A DNA stretch of 64,000 nt. Origin: Welwitschia mirabilis. Taxonomy: Eukaryota > Gnetophyta > Gnetopsida > Welwitschiales. The notes under the pieces were generated by a model. That model did not search any database. It was not told where the DNA came from and saw only the letters and a list, made by a program, of their open reading frames with translations. Shown piece after piece: positions 56,269 to 64,000 of the stretch. The position numbers and the translations under genes were made by a program. The number at the start of each line of letters is the position of its first letter. Position 1 is the first letter of the stretch. The stretch is from positions 157,330,443 through 157,394,442 of the forward strand of contig JBOZIK010000001.1 of assembly GCA_051453625.1 (NCBI GenBank), in the 5' to 3' direction.

Positions 56269-56836
56269 NNNNNNNNNNNNNNNNNNNNNNNNNNNNNNNN
56301 NNNNNNNNNNNNNNNNNNNNNNNNNNNNNNNNNNNNNNNNNNNNNNNNNNNNNNNNNNNNNNNNNNNNNNNNNNNNNNNNNNNNNNNNNNNNNNNNNNNN
56401 NNNNNNNNNNNNNNNNNNNNNNNNNNNNNNNNNNNNNNNNNNNNNNNNNNNNNNNNNNNNNNNNNNNNNNNNNNNNNNNNNNNNNNNNNNNNNNNNNNNN
56501 NNNNNNNNNNNNNNNNNNNNNNNNNNNNNNNNNNNNNNNNNNNNNNNNNNNNNNNNNNNNNNNNNNNNNNNNNNNNNNNNNNNNNNNNNNNNNNNNNNNN
56601 NNNNNNNNNNNNNNNNNNNNNNNNNNNNNNNNNNNNNNNNNNNNNNNNNNNNNNNNNNNNNNNNNNNNNNNNNNNNNNNNNNNNNNNNNNNNNNNNNNNN
56701 NNNNNNNNNNNNNNNNNNNNNNNNNNNNNNNNNNNNNNNNNNNNNNNNNNNNNNNNNNNNNNNNNNNNNNNNNNNNNNNNNNNNNNNNNNNNNNNNNNNN
56801 NNNNNNNNNNNNNNNNNNNNNNNNNNNNNNNNNNNN
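56269..56836. other. Assembly gap (568 N)
   Basis: All N. Flanks show no obvious shared sequence. Confidence 0.97.
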
Positions 56837-58285
56837 AAGGCTTTAATTGCCTTTACATAGCTACCATGGATTTTCCCTAGAAGATGATCTCATACAAGTA
56901 CTTTTGGATCACATGATCTAAAGCTGCTAAACCTTCTTTCATACAGATGTTACAACAAATAGATCCTACATCAAAATGAAAAGGATAAAACTAGAGGAAA
57001 AACAAGGAAAATCAACATTACAAATAAGAAACAGGAAATTTAAAAACATGGAAGGATTGAGAACAAAAAATACAAAAGAGGAAATAATAAAGGCATTTAT
57101 AAGTACTCTCCAGAAAATATCTTAGGCAAGAGAAGATGAAATCCCCTCCTAATTTGGGTTTATCGATTTTAGGAATGATATGGAAGGCATACCATTTTAC
57201 TTAAAAAATGTAAATACAAAGCAAGTAATCTTAAAAAAAATTGAATAATATTAAAGAAAAAAGATATAATTTATTAGCTTGAAAAATAAAAGACAATGAA
57301 GAATAGAATCAACTTGTTCATACACAAGTAAATCTAAAAGCTAAAGGTCTTTTCGAAATACCATTCCTTATTTTTGAATTGTAATCCTTAGAAAAATAAA
57401 CTTATCAATGTAAATATAGAAAGAAGATAAGTTAGAATAAATGTTTTCTAACTAAAATATGCGAAGTAACATGATTGTTCCAACCTAAGATAGCCCAGTC
57501 TGATGTAATACTCAAGCTTAAAGCTAAATTATTTGGAGAAATGAAAGTACTACATAGGATTCAATAGATTAAAATGAAACCTGTCAATCTATAAATGAGA
57601 CATAAAGGGATGATATTGATGAATCTTATTAAAGTCCTTAACTCAAAGTTTATGTCTCTTGGAAAAATCTCCAAGTCTACCAAAAATCTATGCTTTTTGC
57701 ATGCAATAATGCTATGGAAACAATTTCACTGAAAGGACTAGTAAATGATTTTCATTATAAATGAGATTTATTTTCAAAAAAATTATGGATGATCACTTTG
57801 CAACATTTGGTATTAAACTAGTTGATGATTTGTTTCATAAAAAGAATAAGATCATGTTTATGAATTTCAGTACAATGAGCCTAGTTAGTATACTTATATT
57901 TTAGATGAGATTCCATAAGAAAAAGTGTGACACAGTAATTTCAAAAGTGAGATATAGAGAAAATTCTATAAGAAAATCAATCATAAGGAGAAACTAGATG
58001 ATTTAGAAATACTTTCAAAAGCCTAATCATACATTCTCCTTGTAGGAGTTATTCTTGTAATGCAGTTGAATTTTTTATTTTTGTGAACTACCACTAACCA
58101 ATTGAATCACACACTTTAGGATGAGATATAGATGAAGGAATAGTAAATAAGGAAATTTTAGTATCTGGGAGAAGAAAATATTAAATTCAAAACATTTAGC
58201 AATCATATCTCTCCGTAAGAGTAGAACTACCACAATTACCCAAACAAATGATTTAATTACATCCAAGTTTTCATAATATGCTATT
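56837..58285. other. Unassigned AT-rich stretch
   Basis: No frame or family resemblance on either strand. Confidence 0.4.
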
Positions 58286-58362
58286 AGGTTATGCAAAGGT
58301 TCAAACACACAACCTTTTAAATGAAAGATTAGTGTTCCACTAGTTGGACTATCGTTCCATTG
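58286..58362 (-). repeat. tRNA-like relic (pseudo-tRNA or SINE head)
   Basis: The minus strand reads TAGTCCAACTAGTGGAACAC, then an anticodon-arm-like TCTTTCATTTAAAAGG, then a T-arm-like GTGTGTTTGAACC (B box). The spacing is that of a tRNA gene but the acceptor and T stems no longer pair, so it is a relic. Confidence 0.4.
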
Positions 58363-61000
58363 GTAGAATTTTTTTTTGTATTTTCAAATTTTGGAAATGA
58401 TCAAACTATCGCAAAAAGATAACCTAAGCCGACTCGAATATCTTCGTTATTTTTTTTGAACAGTTTAGTTGGAGACTTGTAATTAGAAGAGCTTTTAAGG
58501 ATTAGAATATTATTTATTAAAAAAATATATTTTACATTAATATGATATTTATTAATTTTATTTTTATATTTTAATTATTAATAGTATTATATTAATTAAT
58601 ATTATTCATGTTATTAATATGCAATTATCAATGATTTAATTAAGGTTATTAATGTTTTTAAAGTTATAATAAGTTTTTCTATTATATTTTTTTATTAATG
58701 TTTTGATTTTTAAAATTTTTTAGCTTATCATATTATGGGGGATGTTAGATTCCAAAAATGTAATTAAACATGAAAAATATAAGTTTTAGTATAAAAATAA
58801 AGAGATATTAACTAATACCCTATATTAAATAAACATACAGACATCTAATAACCACTAGCTCATAGTCCAAAAGAAATAAAATAAAATAGCTATAAAGGAC
58901 AAAAGGCCTACATAAACTAGATGAAATAAAATTTAAGAATTTTTATTATCCCCTGAGGAGATATTTAAATCATTTTGGTTACCACTCTAGATGCTAATCA
59001 ATGATTACATCTAAGATAGGATATGAGGAGGTTCACTCAATGGAGGTCCCTTGGAAGAGACTTTACTTATTAAATAAGGTTCATTAAACTAGTGCTCAAG
59101 AAGTTGCACAAGGGCATTAAACTCAAGCTAAACCTTCTTCACTTGAGTCTATATTTTACCAAAATATCTAGAAAATAAAAAATTTCAACATCTTGAAAAA
59201 TAACTTCATAATGAAATTGCCATAGATAATTTAAAATGTAAGATTGGATGCAATGCCAAATAAAGGTACTAATCTTTGATAACTTAGGATTATCTTTCAA
59301 AACTATAAATTTTTGTTTATCAATAATATCATAAGGGAATTTCTAACCCACATCTAAGCTTTATAGTAAAACTACATGCTATAGATGTATGCTGAAATGA
59401 TTCCCCATCTATGCATAGGGTGCAAATAATGGTGTGCACTTCTAGGCCACGAAGACAACTACCTTAAGATAATTCTTTATGAAAAATATACTAAGTAAAA
59501 TTATTACAATTTTGGTTTTTATAGGGTTGGGATTCTTAATTTGATAATTAGAAATTTATTTAGGGCTAATATTTTAATTAGGATTTTAAAATTTATTGTA
59601 ATGAAGGTTTGAATTTTATTAGGGTTGAGGGTATGAAAGCCTAAATAAAAGGTTTTATGTTAAAAACAATAAAGTCAAGTCTACATATAACATAAATAAC
59701 ATCTACAGTTCTACAAGAAAAAACTAGGAATAAAGGCATAAAAGTGCTCAGAGATCAAAATATGAAAAGAAAAGACATTTAAAATAAAAAGAATTAATTC
59801 ATGATGGTTTTTTGTATTCGAGTGTGGATGGAGAAGTAAATTCTTATTAAAAGCTAAAGGGTCATCCACCCAATGTACCAAAACTTATAAGAGGTAATTA
59901 AACTTTAAGTGGATCATTACTACTTATGATCTAATTTGAAAAATAACACAATGAAAAGTATAAGCCTTCCTAGCATTTAGGGGAAGAAAATGAATGAATG
60001 TACTTTTTATTGAAAATCAATCACAATTTCCAAATTTAATACAAAACAATAAAATGAATGCATTTCCATAAAAAAGAATAAGGAGAAGATATGTTATGGA
60101 TATCATCAGAGAAAATCTCTTTCTAATGTGATTTATAACCTTATAGAGATCTAAACACCCACAATCAAATAGAAGCTACACCTCTACCTTCATGAAAAAA
60201 TATGACAAATGACTTTCATCCAAGCTAGAAGAGGAACAAAATACTAGGGAAAATCCTAGATGAAGTAATGGAGTCCTAAGTAAATCAAGGATGTAAAACA
60301 TAATTAAAAAAAGAATGCTTCACTTTAGGTAAGTCTAGAAATTTCCAAATTGACTAAAAATGATATTTTTAAATATGTTTTAAATCATTCATATTTCATT
60401 GATAATTGTACTAAAAAAGTAAGAAGATAAGAAGAGTAAGGAAAATTGGAACTTTTAAAACTTTAAAAGGTAATAAATTTGATCAATCTACTCACTTGAA
60501 AAAATACCATATAGATTCCTTGTTATTAATCAATTGAAGATTATGTTTTGATGAAATCTTTAGCTTAAGAAAAGCAAGGTATATTATTGTGAATAATCCA
60601 TATAACATTTGAAATTTTGTTCATTAAATTCACTACCCTTGAAAACAATACTTCTTAAAGAATAATACCTTTCTAAAACCATTTGAAGGATAACTTAAGA
60701 GGACAACATGCTAATAAATCAATGGATAAGAAAATCCAACATTGACGTAATTCTTAAAGAACTGATAAAGGAAGGATAAATGGATTTTCATGCCTCCTAG
60801 ATGCTTTCTTATTATAATTTTATGTGAGAAGACTATCTAATTCATAGGATGAATATTGTTTCAGATAAACTAATTTTTAGAAAAGACATTAGCTAATCTC
60901 TTTAAAAGTAAAGAAGTAATATAATTAGATTTATTAACTTCTTTTTAAATCTATTTGTTACATAAATCTTGAAGATAATTTAAACAATCTGCAAAACCTA
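58363..61000. other. Unassigned, very AT-rich stretch
   Basis: 58500-58700 is almost pure A/T. 60000-60900 may contain further LINE remains on the minus strand, too decayed to place. No gene recognised. Confidence 0.35.
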
Positions 61001-61250
61001 GTTCACTCATCTTTTTAAAAGACAATAGATATGATAAGATACTCTAACATAACCATTTTTGGTGTTAGATGCCAATCACATATAACTAGTTAAAATACTT
61101 TCAAGCTTCTTATAATCTTACTAATAGGGAGCCCAACAACAAGGATAATGAGCAGAAGCCAAAATAGATTTACATACTATGGATTTTCTTGCAAGTTAGA
61201 TCTTCTTAGATTTTCATTTATATATCTTATTTTGATATCTATCAAAAACC
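61001..61250 (-). pseudogene. LINE (non-LTR) reverse transcriptase fragment, C-terminal part
   Basis: The minus strand reads, with stops, LARKSIVCKSILASAHYPCCW, then DYKKLESILTSYMW and KNGYVRVSYH. This follows the pattern LAGR...K-VLASIP-Y-MSCW, KLE..I..F-W, KKG...V-W of plant LINE ORF2 after the RT core. Short and broken. Confidence 0.5.
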
Positions 61251-61569
61251 CATTCTTAAAGATTGCAAGGAGATCTTAAAAAAGGAAAAAGAAATTTTTA
61301 AAACATTAAAAATCTCTATAGTTAAATAAATAACTAAATCTTAATAGAAAGGCAATGGTAATTGCTAGATAAAGTGTATGTAGAATATTTTTACTAGTTT
61401 ATTTTGGACCTTAAGAGCATGTAATATTGATCAATTTAGTAAAACTAAAACTAAAGTTTTATTATATTTGTAGATCCTAAGGATCTATTTAGTGAAATTA
61501 GTAGTGAAGATGTGAAATCAATGCTCTATCATTTGTAATCATAAAGAAATTAGGAGGATTAGGATTAAA

Positions 61570-61763
61570 ATTTCATTACTTAATAAAATATTTTTCAATT
61601 TTTAATTAAAAATAAAATTATTTATTAAAAATAAAAATTTTTATTAAAAATTAAAAATATTTATTAAAAATCAAAATTTTTAATTAAAAAGTGATAACAC
61701 CTATTAAAAAATTTAAAAATATTTTTTTAATAGTTTTATTTTGAAAAAGTTTTTTGTTTTTTA

Positions 61764-61814
<51 letters not shown>
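61570..61814. repeat. AT-rich satellite-like stretch and (AC)n microsatellite
   Basis: 61580-61740 repeats TTATTAAAAAT(A)AAAA-like units. 61766-61814 is about 24 uninterrupted AC units. It is adjacent to a less AT-rich 150-bp piece (61820-61970). Confidence 0.9.
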
Positions 61815-61818
<4 letters not shown>

Positions 61819-61970
61819 AAACCACACAACACTGTCACCTTGGTTGTTGCATGATATGGCAAGAAGGTTGTTGATGTACTAGGTTTAAGTACCTCGACAG
61901 CTACATTGCCATGGGTACTAGCATGTTTAAGGGCCCTATAACCCTTGGCTATGTAGATGACCATGGTAAT
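61815..61970 (-). other. Short protein-like frame of unknown origin
   Basis: The minus-strand frame from 61964 reads VIYIAKGYRALKHASTHGNV, AVEVLKPSTSTTF before running into the microsatellite. Its composition is less AT-rich than its neighbours. Not recognised; a fragment or chance. Confidence 0.2.
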
Positions 61971-63943
61971 AAGGCTATTAACAATAACATTAGCCTACAT
62001 AAGACTTAAAAAGATTGAAATTTTGATTAATTTGATTATTTTAAATATTTTGATTATTTAGAGATTAAAAGTAGGGACAAAAAAAGGGATAAGTTTATTG
62101 TATAACATGGGAGAAGTAAAAGGAGGATAACTTACAGGTGTTGGAAACAAAAGTGGAGCTAATGGATGAAGTGCAAAGGTTAGATCATATTACTCAATGT
62201 CATTATCGACTAATAAAATACCATCAGTTTAGGTACTAATTGAATCTTTTGGTGAAAAAAATCCATATATAGAAGGATTAATCATAAACCCATGATGTTG
62301 TTTAAGATACAAATAAATTAAGCTTAATTTAGAGTGGAGTCTTTTATTACTGATATTCTTGATAAATTTTCTGGTTAAGATGGAATTAACTAGCTTTTAC
62401 TCATTGGTGTTCCCCTTCCTCTCCACCCCCACTTTAACCCACCCATCAACCAATAATAAAACCCCTCCTTATTAAGATTAATATATGTTTTAAATTTTTT
62501 TTGAAGTTTCTAATTGAATTTCAACTACTATATCATACTGTAGAACTGACTAGAATCTCTTTGTGACATTTTCAATTTCCTTTACAAAAATTAAAGGAAA
62601 AAGGTTTGAATAGTAAATGTGAATATCATTTAAGAATAATGAAAACTAAAGAATAATCATATATTTATTAAAATAAGCGAAACTATTACAGATTAAAGAT
62701 AATAAGGAATTCATCTTTATTACATAAGAACTCCAAAATGAGAATTGTGATTTTATTAATACCAAATGCACAATGTTAGTATAGTGGACTAACTAGGTCA
62801 TACTGCCTTCAACGTTTAGTCTAGGGACTACTAGGGAACTAAGCTAGCTTATTAAGGGCTTACTATGCCCCTATTCAAATCCCATGCATTCCCTTATCTT
62901 TTCCAAATACCTCATTTAACATTGAAAAAATGACATGAGTCTTTAAAACACTTATTTGATAAGGGTTATTATCATATCCCATATTTTGTAAATCCTATTT
63001 ACTTAAATATTAAGTATATTAAGCTTTCAGTCAAATGATTATTATCCTTATTTAAATTCTTATAAAAAAATGTCATTTTAAATTAACCTTAGCTATAACT
63101 TTCACAATTTACAATGAAAATGAAAAAAATTATGTTAGAAGGTTTTTATAAGAAAAGCTATTCAAACATTGAAAATTAGATAATCCCATTATATAAGGAA
63201 TTAAAATCACATAAATTAAAAACTTCAAGAGGACATAATAATATATTTTGCATCTTATTTGTTCATTTAGATTGTTGGTAAATATGATAGGTGTACTATA
63301 TTATGAATATATATTTTCTTCCTTGTGTTATGTGACTAATAGATTTTATGCATTTTGAAATAAATGAGCATTTGAACAAGTACATGCCTAGAACCAAGAA
63401 TAATAAATGAGTAGATTTACTCCACCATGATTTTATATTCTTGAGATGTGTAAGGACACTTGGCTCATTGTGTACTCATTATTTTATTCATTGGAATTAA
63501 AGAGTTTGTCTCATTATGCCACATGATAATTTTTAGATTTGTGCATTTTTTTCTTTGATGTATGTCTTGGATGAATTAAACTTTCTTATGAGCCTATAAA
63601 GGATTAAAAAGGAGCTAGCATGAGGAAATGATGTATGTAATTAACCTTGCAAATGAAAGCAAGAAGATTACTCACCCTAGTTGGGGGCATAAGTTATAAA
63701 TATAATCTATTTTTGTATTCTAATGTCATTTATTACTCATCCCACTTATCAATGCTAAATCATGTGATCTTATGATCTTGAACTATGTGCCTTTGTTTAT
63801 TTATATATAAAGATCCTTTTCTCTCTTGTGAAAGGGGGTGCTTTTCTTTTGTTTCATACAAGTACATTTATTCTTCCCACCCCGATCCCCTCCTCTCTTT
63901 CTTTCATTTTCTTGCTTGTGAAACTTGGAGCTTGGAGCTTGGA
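61971..63943. other. Unassigned AT-rich stretch with a promoter- or LTR-like right end
   Basis: No gene recognised. 63790-63943 has a TATA-like TTTATATATAAAG followed by CTCTC and CCTCTCTTTCTTTC pyrimidine runs and three copies of CTTGGAG, the look of an LTR R/U5 or a plant promoter and leader. It ends in a gap. Confidence 0.35.
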
Positions 63944-64000
63944 NNNNNNNNNNNNNNNNNNNNNNNNNNNNNNNNNNNNNNNNNNNNNNNNNNNNNNNNN
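63944..64000. other. Assembly gap at the window edge
   Basis: N to the end of the window; total length unknown. Confidence 0.97.

Noticed and set aside
62776-62882. Pol III A box (TAGTATAGTGG) and B box (ATTCAAATC) on the plus strand
   Set aside because: Box spacing is near 95 bases, too long for a usual tRNA or SINE, and no cloverleaf can be drawn.

Overview
The window looks like heterochromatic, repeat-dense nuclear DNA of a vascular plant, most likely a flowering plant. The evidence is: Ty1/copia and Ty3/gypsy retrotransposons of plant lineages (SIRE-like Copia with an extra 3' ORF, a chromovirus, an Athila-like element); primer-binding sites (PBS) matching plant tRNA-iMet and tRNA-Asp; a nuclear copy of plastid 16S rDNA at the left edge; and a fragment resembling plant cytosolic GAPDH. 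The DNA is very AT-rich. Almost every reading frame is broken by stops, many of them explained by C-to-T or G-to-A changes, as expected of old methylated repeats. I see no intact host protein-coding gene. I cannot name the species.

Layout. 1-245: plastid 16S rRNA fragment. 340-3284 (+): 3' end of Copia element 0 (extra ORF, polypurine tract, 3' LTR with arrays of a GGTCGACC-like motif). 3305-11775 (-): Copia element A of the same LTR family, with RNase H, RT, integrase, protease, two copies of gag separated by an LTR fragment in the opposite orientation, PBS and 5' LTR. 11783-14140 (+): Gypsy element G1 (LTR part, PBS, gag, protease, start of RT), cut by Copia element B (14145-22860, -), which has its own 3' LTR, extra 3' ORF, RNase H, RT, integrase, protease and part of gag. 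After a 733-N gap comes a short less AT-rich island with gene-like frames on the minus strand (23800-24700), then a second G1-type LTR (24847-25858). 25859-30000 is mostly unassigned AT-rich DNA.

30500-50034 is a three-level nest. The outer Copia element C (-) has its gag at 49256-49970 and its protease/integrase at 30500-32390. It is split by chromovirus G2 (+, LTRs 32393-33096 and 48543-49255). G2 is split inside integrase by an Athila-like element (-, 36541-47367) whose perfect 5-bp target duplication CTCTA is preserved.

52811-55452: a GAPDH gene fragment interrupted by a 2.5-kb non-autonomous LTR element. It has short LTRs, a PBS and a polypurine tract, carries no recognisable gag or pol, and holds a GC-rich gene-like cargo antisense to the element. 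55453-64000 is largely unassigned AT-rich DNA with a tRNA-like relic, a LINE reverse-transcriptase relic, an AC microsatellite and two gaps. Two of the N gaps (4527-4626 and 39378-40209) are flanked by the same sequence on both sides and are probably assembly artefacts rather than missing sequence.
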